Source of the DNA: Roseiarcus sp963794655
GTDB lineage: Bacteria > Pseudomonadota > Alphaproteobacteria > Rhizobiales > Beijerinckiaceae
Direction: 5' to 3'
Assembly: GCA_963794655.1 (NCBI GenBank)
Contig: CAWCEV010000006.1
Coordinates: 2,542,001-2,606,000, forward strand
DNA: 64,000 nt
The notes beneath the pieces are model-generated. The model did no database searches, was not told where the DNA came from, and worked only from the letters and a program-made list of their open reading frames with translations. The first letter of the stretch is position 1; each line of letters opens with the position of its first letter. This document shows, piece by piece, positions 1 through 8,712 of the stretch. The position numbers were made by a program, and so were the translations under genes.

Positions 1-107
1 ACGCGCTGCATCCAGGTCCCGATGTTCGATACCAGGCCGCCCGCCGTCCATATACGGAAGTTGAAGTTCTCCAGAGCACGAAAAGCCCTGGCGAGCGGAT
101 TCCTCAT
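1..107 (-). CDS. MFS efflux transporter, N-terminal fragment (runs off the window)
   Basis: Only the first 35 codons are inside the window. They begin MRNPLARAFRALENFNFRIW and end VSNIGTWMQR, the typical start of major facilitator exporters of the EntS/DUF894 type, where a short cytoplasmic arm precedes the first membrane helix. The ATG overlaps the TGA of the upstream gene (ATGA, 104-107), so the two are translationally coupled. Together with the MarR gene further upstream it forms a three-gene minus-strand operon, suggesting drug or aromatic-compound export under MarR control. Substrate cannot be judged from this fragment. Confidence 0.8.
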   Translation of the reverse strand, partial: MRNPLARAFRALENFNFRIWTAGGLVSNIGTWMQR

Positions 108-433
108 GACTGCTCCGGGTTATTGCCTCCGTGAAACTGACCGAAATGCCGTGCCAAAGGCAAGCTGATGAGGAGTATGCCGGCGGCTAATGGCGCAATG
201 CAAGCGACAGATCGCAGATCGAACTGTCCCACACGCAGCAGAAGCAGATAGGCGAAAACCAAATTCGCGAAGCCCCATAAAACATTCACGGTCGAAGACG
301 AAAGCCCTTCTCCCGGAGGCTTTGCGAACGGCGTCTGAAAGGGTTTTCCCATCATGCCGCTAACGAAATGCGGAACGGCATTCGCCAGAAACATGCCACC
401 GAAAAAGTAAGACACGATATGCAGCCAGTTCAT
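104..433 (-). CDS. Small membrane protein between marR and an MFS gene
   Basis: A 109-residue protein with about three hydrophobic segments (roughly residues 5-22, 48-67 and 75-94) and a conserved-looking loop, AVPHFVSGMMGKPFQTPFAK. I recognise the pattern (NAVPHFVSG... LSSSTVNVLWG) as a recurring uncharacterised membrane family found beside MFS and regulator genes, but no function is known to me. It starts 16 bp after the end of marR and its stop codon overlaps the start of the MFS gene, so all three are probably one transcript. It may assist the exporter or sense envelope state; that is inference from position only. Confidence 0.75.
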   Translation of the reverse strand: MNWLHIVSYFFGGMFLANAVPHFVSGMMGKPFQTPFAKPPGEGLSSSTVNVLWGFANLVFAYLLLLRVGQFDLRSVACIAPLAAGILLISLPLARHFGQFHGGNNPEQS

Positions 434-449
434 GGTTAAGTGCTCCTCT

Positions 450-902
450 TCATTCCTCGCTGAGACGCGCCAGCAAGCGGATCGCGGAAGACACCTTCTT
501 CTGTTCTTGTGGAGAGAGTTTCTTCTGGATCGCTTGCGTCAGCCAGTCCTGGCGAGCGGCACGCCCGTCTTCGATCGACTTCCTGCACGCTTTGGTCAGC
601 GACATGAGCGTCTTTCGCCCGTCGTTCGGGTCAGCAGCGCCCGCCACCAGCCCCATTTCTTCCAACGGAGCCATCACAGCGCTCATCGACTGGGGACGCA
701 TCCCCTCTGCCCTGGCAAGGCTCGACACCGTTGCCGGGCCGTCCCTTTCCAATCGCAGAATCACTGCGATCTGAGACGAAGTGACGTCCTGCCATCCGCC
801 GTGCTGTTGCAGCTTTCGTTTGAGATGTCCCAGGGTGGTGCGCAACTCTGCTGCAAGCTTGCATGCAAACGCAGCGTCCGCATTCACCAACCTTTCCACC
901 AT
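450..902 (-). CDS. MarR family transcriptional regulator
   Basis: A 150-residue winged-helix protein with standard MarR layout: an N-terminal dimerisation helix, a helix-turn-helix around residues 55-80 (TVSSLARAEGMRPQSMSAVM) and a wing with the family signature DPNDGRKTLMSLT near residues 92-104. MarR proteins usually repress their own operon and release DNA on binding phenolic or oxidant ligands. This is the first gene of a minus-strand operon with a small membrane protein and an MFS exporter. A perfect palindrome lies 18 bp before the start codon. No cysteine sits in the sensor region, so ligand binding seems likelier than thiol sensing (inference). Confidence 0.92.
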   Translation of the reverse strand: MVERLVNADAAFACKLAAELRTTLGHLKRKLQQHGGWQDVTSSQIAVILRLERDGPATVSSLARAEGMRPQSMSAVMAPLEEMGLVAGAADPNDGRKTLMSLTKACRKSIEDGRAARQDWLTQAIQKKLSPQEQKKVSSAIRLLARLSEE

Positions 903-919
903 AACCGCACCATACTATA

Positions 920-938
920 TGTACAGGCTACCTGTACA
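920..938. promoter_or_regulatory. Perfect 19-bp palindrome, likely MarR operator
   Basis: The sequence TGTACAGGctaCCTGTACA has two perfect 8-bp arms around a 3-bp centre. It starts 18 bp upstream of the marR ATG (902). MarR dimers bind palindromes of about this size that overlap their own promoters, so autoregulation of the marR-membrane protein-MFS operon is the natural reading. Confidence 0.7.
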
Positions 939-978
939 GTTTACCTGCACGTTATCTTTCAAACCAATGTAGGGGTGG

Positions 979-1011
979 GCCCATTCAAGCCCTCTTTTGG
1001 CTTGAGTGGGC
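979..1011. repeat. Dispersed hairpin repeat, copy R1 (forward)
   Basis: Two 13-nt arms, GCCCATTCAAGCC and GGCTTGAGTGGGC, flank the 7-nt loop CTCTTTT. The arms pair fully apart from one T-G wobble. The same unit recurs at 19505, 19776, 27042, 29002, 29128 and 34780, always between genes. Here it lies in the divergent gap between marR and the 73-aa gene at 1100. Confidence 0.85.
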
Positions 1012-1099
1012 AAAGCAGCCAATTTCAAAGAATGGCCTGTCCCAAGCGTTATCGCTCAGGTCCGGCAGCTGCTGCGATACTGATAAACTTGCGTTCACT

Positions 1100-1321
1100 A
1101 TGAGCACACACCAGAAATTCGCACACGACGATTTAGTCAAGATCGTGCAAAGCGGCAAGACGGGCACGGTTAAGGGAGTTCACCGGGACGGGCCGACAAA
1201 TATCTATCAGGTGCAACCATCTGACGCAGTAGCGCTGATAGACGTGCCGGAATATGAGCTGGAACTCGTCAAGATAGCGAACGATGATGAGACCGGCTAC
1301 GCGATCCGCTACATTTCATAG
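1100..1321 (+). CDS. Hypothetical 73-aa protein
   Basis: A small acidic soluble protein starting MSTHQKFAHDDLVKIVQSGK. The pattern 'HDDLVKIVQSGKTGTVKGV' followed by 'YQVQPSD' and a C-terminal ELELVKI stretch suggests a small beta-barrel fold, perhaps KOW- or SH3-like, of the sort found in uncharacterised accessory proteins. No catalytic motif is visible. There is no clear Shine-Dalgarno sequence in front of the ATG, which lowers confidence, but codon usage and composition look coding and no better frame overlaps. It stands alone between the marR promoter region and the convergent broken ABC permease. Confidence 0.5.
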   Translation: MSTHQKFAHDDLVKIVQSGKTGTVKGVHRDGPTNIYQVQPSDAVALIDVPEYELELVKIANDDETGYAIRYIS

Positions 1322-1379
1322 CAGCCCCTGCGCACGAGGAGCCGAGCACCCACACCAGAAGCCATGACGAACGCACGAC

Positions 1380-3941
1380 TCATTCAATGCGCAAGGCCTG
1401 TACGGGATCGATGGAGGCCGCGCGCCGCGCCGGAATGACGCCGGCAACGGCAGCCGCCAGCGCCAGCACTCCGATGGCGACGGCCATCACCGGCAGATTC
1501 ACGCTGGTGATTTCATAAAGCTGCGACTTGACGTACCGCACGCAGAAGAATGGCTACCGGGATGCCGATGGCGAGGCCGGCGACGGCCTGCAGCATGGCT
1601 CCGCGCATGACCATGCCGATCGACGCGGCTGCGCGCCGCTCCCAGCGCCATGCGGATGCCGATTTCCGGCGTGCGGCGGACCACGGTATAGGCGGTGACG
1701 CCATAAAGGCCGATGGCGGCAAGCAGCAAGGCCAGCAGGCCGAAGAGCGAAGTGAGGCGCGCGATGAGGCGCTCCTCGATGAAGCGGTCGTCAATCTGCT
1801 GCTGGAAGGTCTGGAACTTCACGATGGTGAGATTGGGATTGATGCTGGCCAGGGTGTCGCCCACGACTTTTTCAAACCCGGGGATGGGATGGGCGGTCTG
1901 GATCACGAGGGCGCCGGCATACATCGGATTGGTCTTTGTCGAGAGGGTAGTTGGGATCGTTGGCGCTGCCGGCGCGCTGCGTGAGCGGCAGAAAGTACAT
2001 GGCGTGGTTCTTCCAGTAGACGCTGGTGTAGGTGGTGTCTTCCACCACGCCGACGATCTCATGCGCTCCATCCATGCCGGCTTGGCCGGGGCCGGAAAAA
2101 CCAAAGCGATGGCCGATGGGGTTGCGGTTGCCGAAGAACTGTTTGACGAATTCCTGGTTGACGACGGCGACGGGCGGCGCATCGCAGCGTGTCCTGCGAG
2201 CGTGAAGCCGCGGCCCATCACGACGTGGGTGCCGACGGAGTCGAAGTACTCCGGAGTGCCCTTTACCCAGGATGCGCTTTTATTCAGGTCGGGTTCGCCC
2301 TGAATCTTTACGCCGGATCCCCAGTTGTTGGACTCCATGGGCGTGTAGGTGGCAAGGCCGACTTTGAGAACGCCGGGAATGGCGTGGAAGCGGTCGACGA
2401 TGGTCTGGTAGAGGGGCTCGACCTCTGTGTTTTTGTAGCCGGCCGCCTGGGGATTGATGTGGGCGATGTAGCGGTTGGTCGGCATCCAGTTTCATGTCCA
2501 CGTTCTCGGCCTTGTTGAGGCTCTGCGCAAAGAGGCCTGCGGCAACCAGCAGCACCAGCGAGAGCGCGGCCTGCAGGACAACCAGTGCGCGCTGCAGCAA
2601 GGATGCTCCGTGGGCGGTGGTGCGCGCGTTGGAGCGCAGGGCTTCAGCAGGCTGCGTGCGCGCCGCCATGAGCGCCGGCGCAAGGCCAAACAGGACGCCG
2701 GTAACCAGCGAAAGCACAAAGGCAAAGCCGATGACCAGGGGCGATGGCGAGGCATGGACCGGCATGTTCGTGCTGGTTAGGAAAGGCGAGCGCCAGCAGG
2801 GCGTGCGCTCCGAGGTAGGAGACGGCCAGGCCGAGCAGGCCGCCCACACCCGAGAGCAGAACGCTTTCCGTAAGCAGCTGGCGCACAATGCGGCTGCGCT
2901 GCGCGCCCAGCGCTGAGCGGATGGAAAGTTCCGCGCGGCGGCCCATGCCGCGCACCAGCAGCAGGTTGGCGATGTTGGCGCAGGCGACCAGAAGCACCAG
3001 CGCGGCGATCCATTGCAGCAGCTTCAGGTGGTCCTTGTAGCCGTCCTGCATGTTCTGGATGCCTCCGCCGCCGGGGGTAAGCACCACATGGGTGCGCGGA
3101 AGAACCTTCTGCGCGCGCGGATCGGTAAATGTCTTGAGCGTCGCGTACTGCTGCTTGAGCAGCGCGCTCGCCTTGGCCTGAAGGGCGGGCACGGGAAGTT
3201 CCCGGCTTTACCCGGCCGATGATGTAGGCCCACTGCGTCTCGGGATCGTTAAAGTAGGGCGCCCCGATGACAGGGTCCATTGAGTTCATGGGAAGGAAGT
3301 ACTTGGGCGGATTGGTATCGATGCGGTCGCCATAGAAACCCTTTGGGCGCTACGCCGATGATCGTGGCCGGCTTGGTATTGATGTAGAACGTGCCTCCCA
3401 CCACGCTCGGATCGCCTGCATAGTCCTGCTGCCATGCGTCGTAGCTCATCACCCCGGTAAGGGGCGCGCCCTTCTGGTCGTCGCTGTCTGAAAACAGTCG
3501 GCCGGCTGCAGGCGAAAGCCCGAAAACGCGGAAGTAGTTCCCGGAGACGAAGGTTCCTATGACGGACTTCGCAACCGTCTGCGGTCCGGCGCGACGGACG
3601 GTAATCGGCCGCCACGCGTAGCCGGACTCCATCGCTGCTAGCTCTTCGAACTCCGGCAGGTTCTTCTTGAACATGCTGTAGGTGTCGGTGGAGAACAGCG
3701 AGTAATCACCGTCATCACTCCATCCTCCATTGACGCAGCAGTCATCCTTGTCGCCAATGCGCACCAGCGTGTTGGGATCGACCACCGGCAGGTTATGCAG
3801 CAAGATGGCGTTGACCAACGTGAAGATGGCCGAGTTGGCGCCAATGCCCAGGGCCAGCGTCAGCAACACCGTGATGGTAAAGCCCGGTGTCTTGCGCAGT
3901 TGGCGGAATGCATAAGCCAAATCCTGTACCAGAACTGTCAT
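1380..3941 (-). pseudogene. MacB/FtsX-like ABC transporter permease (ADOP type), broken by frameshifts
   Basis: Read across frames, this encodes one protein of about 850 residues, the usual length of acidobacterial ADOP permeases. It starts MTVLVQDLAYAFRQLRKTPG, has a MacB periplasmic core domain, then two FtsX membrane domains (ILLRAV and AALVLLVACANIANLLLVRG blocks), and ends ASIDPVQALRIE, a typical terminus. About eight one-base indels interrupt it (near 3336, 3194, 2775, 2484, 2190, 1940, 1622 and 1540). Several are one extra base in a short homopolymer. I noticed no in-frame nonsense codon in the segments I followed, so a consensus error is as plausible as real decay. No ATPase partner gene is adjacent. 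Confidence 0.85.
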
Positions 3942-4232
3942 CCCGCTACCCCCAGTCACGTCGGCTTCTAAAGAGTCGAAAAGTACTGAAGCAGGTATAT
4001 ACGAACACATTCGTAGCCGTCAACGAAGCCCTTCGTAGCTCCCCGCTATTCTGTCAGCTAGACGTTACGTTTTCGAGTCGCCTTCGGTTCCCTTTAATTG
4101 GGCCTTTGCAGTTTTGCCGTTGCGGCTAACTTGCTCAGATCGCAAGTTAGGCCCGATCACGACCGCAGAGGGCGTTTGGATCTTCAGGAGATCCTCGGTG
4201 ACTAACCGCAGGCAACCGTCGCCATCAGGGCT

Positions 4233-4418
4233 CTAATTCACCTCGGGAGAGACCTCGGACCAGCTCTTGACGTTCTCCAGCATGAAGACTGCAGCCAGTT
4301 GGCCGCTTGAGCTCAAAAGAAGAAGATGTTCGCCTCTGACTTCCGCTCGCGCCGCAGATACACATTGAGCTTCCAGACCAGGAATGCGAAACTCAACGAG
4401 GAATGTTGTATCAATCAT
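4233..4418 (-). CDS. Hypothetical 61-aa protein
   Basis: Starts MIDTTFLVEFRIPGLEAQCV and continues with an alternating hydrophobic pattern (HLLLLSSSGQLAAVFMLENV), suggesting a small beta-rich or alpha/beta protein. The ending SWSEVSP follows. An in-frame TTG at 4430 would add four residues, but it abuts the AGGGA ribosome-binding-like sequence with no spacer, so the ATG at 4418 is preferred. I do not recognise a named family. It stands alone on the minus strand between the permease and a gene-poor stretch. Confidence 0.5.
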   Translation of the reverse strand: MIDTTFLVEFRIPGLEAQCVSAARAEVRGEHLLLLSSSGQLAAVFMLENVKSWSEVSPEVN

Positions 4419-4430
4419 CTCAATCAACAA

Positions 4431-5087
4431 TCCCTTTCTTCTTTGTCTTGCTGGATCGCAGCAGAAATCGGTACAAGCTTAAGTAGTCGCGCCGATAGCA
4501 GCGCCGACATCGGATTGGATATTGGAAAAGGAGCAGCCTATCGAGGTCCTTCAGGCGAAGTCTGGATGGACGCAACCTTGAAGAAGAACATTCGCAACAC
4601 GCTACGTTGTTCATCGCGCTCTTAGCTTTTCAAAATGAACAAATGCAACATTAAAATGTCGCCCATTCGTGCCAATGTGCACATGCTCTCCAACGCATCT
4701 CTATACAGATGCACGCTTCAATCTCGAGTTTGGCTGTTGCGCGAAGTAAACAGATTCGGATGGAGTTTGCTGCGAGACAGCTTGGCATCGACAACGACGA
4801 GAGTCCCTGTACCCCCTTGGTTTGGGGACTCTCGTCTGGAAGCCTGGAATCACCCGCTTCCAGTCTCAGGGTGTTAAGACACGTGAACCTTGACGAGGGT
4901 TGCCGCGGACCTCATCTTTAATCGTAATCATGTACAACGGCGCCAAATAGGTAGCGGCTGAGCCATGACTTGACCTGGCGGCACGTCTCATGGTGGCCGA
5001 CTCCTACGTTGGAGCGCGTTATACACTAACGCGGGGCCGGGAATGCCGCGCGGGGCCTTGCTGGCAACTCACGAAGGCCTATCTCGC
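4431..5087. other. Gene-poor 657 bp with two adjacent hairpins (4797-4863)
   Basis: No convincing gene is seen. Two stem-loops lie back to back: ACGAGAGTCCC (4797-4807) pairs with GGGACTCTCGT (4825-4835), and CTGGAAGC (4836-4843) pairs with GCTTCCAG (4856-4863). No run of T follows either one, so they are not obvious intrinsic terminators. They could belong to an unrecognised structured RNA. Confidence 0.5.
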
Positions 5088-5387
5088 TCACGCCAGCGCT
5101 TCAGCCACCATGCTCAGCAGTTCATCTGGCCGCACCATTGTTTCCAACACCAGCGAGCGCGTGCCCGTAGGAAGCTTGGCTTGGATGTCGCGCTTTTGTT
5201 GGTCGCTAAGCATCATCGAAAGAATGACGAGGTCGAAGCTGCTAAAGCGCAATTTTTCTTCGAAATCCTCGGGCGTGGCGGTCGCGGAATCATAGCCGCA
5301 CGAGTCAAGGACTGCCCGGCGTGTCTTGAGGAGGCCCAGATCCGTCCCAACGGACAAAATTCGATGTCGCACGATGCCGGATTTCAC
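5088..5387 (-). CDS. Pseudo-receiver domain protein (degenerate CheY-like)
   Basis: A 99-residue single-domain protein shaped like a response-regulator receiver: beta-1 HRILSVGTDLGLLKTRRAVL, then beta-3 FDLVILSMML, ending in a C-terminal helix. The acidic pair after beta-1 is mostly lost (SVGTD), and the aspartate normally phosphorylated at the end of beta-3 is serine (DLVILS). It therefore probably cannot be phosphorylated and may act as a protein-interaction module. It lies 56 bp downstream of the DnaA-domain gene on the same strand, so they may be co-transcribed. Length matches a lone receiver, slightly short at the C-terminus. Family call is solid; role is unknown. Confidence 0.7.
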   Translation of the reverse strand: MKSGIVRHRILSVGTDLGLLKTRRAVLDSCGYDSATATPEDFEEKLRFSSFDLVILSMMLSDQQKRDIQAKLPTGTRSLVLETMVRPDELLSMVAEALA

Positions 5388-5443
5388 GCAAGTGGCGATC
5401 CTGGACGGGATCCTGAAGAAGGTTGATTAAGTTTCACGCTGCG

Positions 5444-5863
5444 CTACCGGGAGCCGGTGAGCGAACCGGGACACCTATCGCTTCCCTTTTGCTCACCACG
5501 ACCGAGGGTCCGCTGACGGATTCTTCTTTCCTCACGCGTTACCCTCAATTCAGCGTGTTCGAGAAGTTCGCAAATCACAAGATTCAGAAAATGTTTTTTG
5601 TATCTTTGCTCTTCGAGTTTGGCGATCGACCGCTCCACTTGGGATGAATATTTGTTGCCAAAGTACTGCGCAATTTCGCATACCGGCGCGTCGGTCATCT
5701 GCTTCATCAGGTACATAGCAATCAGCCGTGGCGCTGCGGTCTCTCTGAGCGTTCGATTGCGGTGCAACTGGGTTACTCGCATACGGAAGAAGTTCGCTAC
5801 GGCCCACTCAATCGCCTTGGCTGTAGGTTCTCCCGGTCCGCCTTGTGTGTAAGGGTTAGCCAT
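5444..5863 (-). CDS. Free-standing DnaA domain IV-like DNA-binding protein
   Basis: A 139-residue protein whose centre (about residues 44-90) reads PRLIAMYLMKQMTDAPVCEI followed by AQYFGNKYSSQVERSIAKLE. This matches the helix-turn-helix and signature loop of the DnaA C-terminal domain (typical form: ARQIAMYLxRxLTxxSLPEIGxxFGGRDHTTVxHAxxKI). The DnaA ATPase domain is absent. The usual R-D-H-T-T of the DnaA-box reader is replaced by K-Y-S-S-Q, so base specificity probably differs. It has an extra Arg-rich C-terminal tail. It sits between an Ala/Pro-rich small protein and a pseudo-receiver on the same strand. I infer a regulator or replication-linked DNA-binding protein. Confidence 0.75.
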   Translation of the reverse strand: MANPYTQGGPGEPTAKAIEWAVANFFRMRVTQLHRNRTLRETAAPRLIAMYLMKQMTDAPVCEIAQYFGNKYSSQVERSIAKLEEQRYKKHFLNLVICELLEHAELRVTREERRIRQRTLGRGEQKGSDRCPGSLTGSR

Positions 5864-5972
5864 TTAATCTGTCTCACTCTTAATGGCTTAAGATACACGA
5901 TCGGCGGACCGGGCGCAACCATGCGATCGCCTGGCTTTTCGTTTCGGACCTCCCATAACGACAGCCTATCCG

Positions 5973-6167
5973 TTAGTGGCCGTCGTGGTCAGGATCGCCT
6001 GCTGGGGAGGGTTTGTGAGCCGCAGAACTCAAGACAACGGTATCGGCCGGCGCGGCCGGCGAGGAAGGTGCGGCCGGTGCGGCAGGTTGCGATGCCGCCG
6101 GCGCGGGTTTGTGGACCTCGGGTGCAATTGCGGCTGGAACAGCAGAATTGATAGGAGAGACGCTCAT
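5973..6167 (-). CDS. Ala/Pro-rich 64-aa protein
   Basis: Starting at ATG 6167 it reads MSVSPINSAVPAAIAPEVHK, then a stretch dominated by Ala and Pro, then DTVVLSSAAHKPSPAG and an acidic His-containing end. It is low-complexity and probably unstructured. The ATG is chosen because GAGGTGA lies 5-6 nt before it; an upstream in-frame GTG lacks this. Similar short proteins with an N-terminal 'VSPI' and a 'DTVxLS' motif resemble FlhB/FliK-associated or YjfB-like small proteins, but I cannot assign one. It is the first gene of the possible three-gene minus-strand set with the DnaA-like and pseudo-receiver genes. Confidence 0.6.
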   Translation of the reverse strand: MSVSPINSAVPAAIAPEVHKPAPAASQPAAPAAPSSPAAPADTVVLSSAAHKPSPAGDPDHDGH

Positions 6168-6322
6168 GGATATCACCTCTAGTTGCTCTATCGGTCGCCT
6201 GGTGGATCACTTCAGTTGAGATACACCTCCACCCACTCGATCAGTAGCGAGGCCATGGATGCCCGGAACGGACCCTCGGCGCCTAAGGCGCACCTTCCAC
6301 CCTGAGCCGACGAAGCAAACCT

Positions 6323-6358
6323 GCCCGCCGCACTCACTGTGCTTCGAGCGCGGCGGGC
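6323..6358 (-). terminator. GC-rich hairpin downstream of the beta-propeller gene
   Basis: GCCCGCCGC (6323-6331) pairs with GCGGCGGGC (6350-6358) around an 18-nt loop, 28 bp after the stop codon of the 6386-8548 gene. It lacks a long U-tract, so it could be a weak terminator or a 3'-end stabiliser. Confidence 0.45.
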
Positions 6359-6385
6359 TTGCGGAATGCAGGTTATGGTTTGACT

Positions 6386-8548
6386 CTATTTAGGAGTGAG
6401 CGCGTAGATATGCCCATTGAGTCCGCTGGCCACAATCTTGCCGTTGTCGCTTATTCCGCTGGCATTAGTGAGCAGCGTAAGCGACGGATCGACCAGGTCG
6501 TTCAGGTTAATCAACTTCCCTTCCCTGTACAGGAAAGCCTGCGTACTACCGTTGGCTACCGCCCTGCTTCCCGCAATCTCTCCTTTGTTGTTTAGGCCGG
6601 CGGCCAGCAACGGAATCTTTTCAAAGGAGCGGCCGCGGTAAATGTAACTGCTTCCCACTCCTGTCGAGTTCACCGCTGAGCCAACAATCTCCCCGCGGTT
6701 GTTGATCTCCGCGTTGAAAAACGACTGCCCGGCCACCGTGCCCAAATCGCTCATATGGCCCTTGGCATAAAGAAAGAGGTGATTCAGATTGCTGCCCGTC
6801 ACTGAGCTAACCCCGGCAATCTCGTTCGAATCGTTGATGCCCGTGCCTTCGCTGTAGGTACCCCCCAGTGTGCCGATATCCACCAGGTCCGATCCCTGGT
6901 AAACAAAAGCGTGAAACGGCGCCAGGCAACTGGGACTAAAACCCATACTCGGGCTGCATGTTCCCGTGGAAAAGAAACCAGTGACATCTCCCGCGCTGTT
7001 GATAGCTAGTCCGTTGCTTTCCCTCCCTGAGTTGGCAACATCGAGAGTAACCGTCGTCTTATCGCTGCTGTTGTAGATGAACGCATGCTCCGGCGGGCTG
7101 AACACAAACGGCGGTTCTAGATCCGTCGTCCCCACTACCTGCCCGCTATTGTTGATGCCGTTGGCGAAACTCACTTGGTCGAACGCAATGCCCGTAGCCA
7201 CGCCACCGGTAAAGATGTAAGCCTGGCCAAAGACTTCTCCACTGATGGGGAAATACGAAATCGAACCGCTTACCGCTCCCATGTTATTAATGCCCGAGCC
7301 CGTGATGCTGGAGACCGTCCCAAAGTTTCCCGCTCCGGCTTCGGGAATCTCCGTCGCGGTGTAGATCGGGTGCGTGTGCGGACGCACCAACGCTATGGAA
7401 ACCGGCTCGGACACTGCCGTGTACGGAGAACCCGGAGTGGCTGTCAGCGTCGAAGGCGAGTCGAACTTATATCCCGAAATATCGTTCGCATTCCGGTTGG
7501 CTGCGTAGACAAATGTGCCCGTGTAGTCCACCGCTACGAAGCTCGGTGCCCCGCCTCCAAATGGTGAACCTGTGATCGGCGTCAGCTGCCCGTATAAAGA
7601 CGCCGGGGGAAAGCCGCCGCCGCCAAAGGCGGTCTGGTTCTGATTCATGCTGTAAACAAAAAGCCCACCATACCCTGCCAGAAACACGAAATGGCCACTA
7701 GGGTCTACGGTCACCGAGTTCACGCCACCCGCACCGGCGGCAAAAGGAGACGTGCCCAGCGGGCTGAGCGTGCCCGCGGTTGGATCGATCAAGTATCCGG
7801 AGATATTGTCCGAACCCAAATTTGCCACATAGACAAACCTGTCGTTCGGATCCACGGCTACCGACGACGGCGAATATCCCGTCGCATACGGCGACCCCGC
7901 GAGTGGAGTGAGCCCACCCGTGGTGCTGTTAATCGCGTAGCCCGATACGTTATTGGACATGGAATTGGTTACGTAAACGTACTTACTCAACGCGTCCACA
8001 GCGATCCCGGAGGGAAAGGTTCCTGCTTCATAAGGAGAGCCGGGCACCTCGACTAACCGCCCGGTCTCCTGGTTAATCGTGAACGCCGAAACATTGTTCG
8101 TTCCAAGATTTGCTACGTAGGCGAACCGGCCCGACGGGTCGATCGCAACCGCGGTTGGCCCCGCTCCGGAAGCGAAAGGAGATCCCGGGATCGGCGTCAA
8201 CCTGCCGCTATCGCAATCAATACGAAAGCCAGATACATTGTCGTTTCCCGCAAATTGGTTGGTCGCATAAAGGAACCTGCCGGCGGGATCTACGGCTACC
8301 GAAGTGGCGCCCGAGCTACCCGCATTATTAAACGGCGAACCCGCAAGCGGAGTCAGCTTGCCGTTAGCCTTGTGGACGACATATCCCAACACTTTTCCGG
8401 AATCTTGTTCCGCGACATAGGCGAACTGGTCGTTTTCCGCGGCCGCCGCCCGGGGCACGGTCAGAAACGTGAGCGGGAGCGCGAGAGACAGGCAGAGAAA
8501 GGATCTTAGGCAATTTCCTAAGATCCCAAGTTTGCAAAAAGCAGACAT
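6386..8548 (-). CDS. Secreted beta-propeller (lactonase/YncE-like) fused to HAF repeats
   Basis: A 720-residue exported protein. Residues 1-37 form a signal peptide ending near PRAAAAEND. Residues about 40-390 are repeated units of the type PxGRFxYVANxGSNNVSGYxI ... LTPIPGSPF, the hallmark of the YncE/6-phosphogluconolactonase-like propeller (PF10282). From about residue 400 to the end it has HAF-type repeats (for example DIGTLGGTYSEGTGINDSNE and GINNSGQVVG). Such proteins are often abundant in Acidobacteria and thought to be extracellular; binding partner unknown. The enzyme activity of true 6-phosphogluconolactonase is not implied. It is monocistronic with a GC-rich hairpin behind it. Confidence 0.85.
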   Translation of the reverse strand: MSAFCKLGILGNCLRSFLCLSLALPLTFLTVPRAAAAENDQFAYVAEQDSGKVLGYVVHKANGKLTPLAGSPFNNAGSSGATSVAVDPAGRFLYATNQFAGNDNVSGFRIDCDSGRLTPIPGSPFASGAGPTAVAIDPSGRFAYVANLGTNNVSAFTINQETGRLVEVPGSPYEAGTFPSGIAVDALSKYVYVTNSMSNNVSGYAINSTTGGLTPLAGSPYATGYSPSSVAVDPNDRFVYVANLGSDNISGYLIDPTAGTLSPLGTSPFAAGAGGVNSVTVDPSGHFVFLAGYGGLFVYSMNQNQTAFGGGGFPPASLYGQLTPITGSPFGGGAPSFVAVDYTGTFVYAANRNANDISGYKFDSPSTLTATPGSPYTAVSEPVSIALVRPHTHPIYTATEIPEAGAGNFGTVSSITGSGINNMGAVSGSISYFPISGEVFGQAYIFTGGVATGIAFDQVSFANGINNSGQVVGTTDLEPPFVFSPPEHAFIYNSSDKTTVTLDVANSGRESNGLAINSAGDVTGFFSTGTCSPSMGFSPSCLAPFHAFVYQGSDLVDIGTLGGTYSEGTGINDSNEIAGVSSVTGSNLNHLFLYAKGHMSDLGTVAGQSFFNAEINNRGEIVGSAVNSTGVGSSYIYRGRSFEKIPLLAAGLNNKGEIAGSRAVANGSTQAFLYREGKLINLNDLVDPSLTLLTNASGISDNGKIVASGLNGHIYALTPK

Positions 8549-8712
8549 GGATGATCCTCCTCGTTACTCCACGCCAGTGGGTTAGGCGAAATTTGGGGGA
8601 GGACCGGGCCCGTACTAACGTGGGCGGACGGATTATAGGACCATCGAGCGAACAATGGAAGCCCGGATTCTTTACATCACAACGATGGCTATACCAGCAG
8701 TAGAAAGTTGCA

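Noticed and set aside
432..1103. 223-codon frame on the plus strand over marR
   Set aside because: Opposite strand of a firm MarR gene; protein resembles nothing.
1550..2303. Several plus-strand frames across the broken permease
   Set aside because: Shadows produced by the high G+C; the real reading frame is on the minus strand, shifted by indels.
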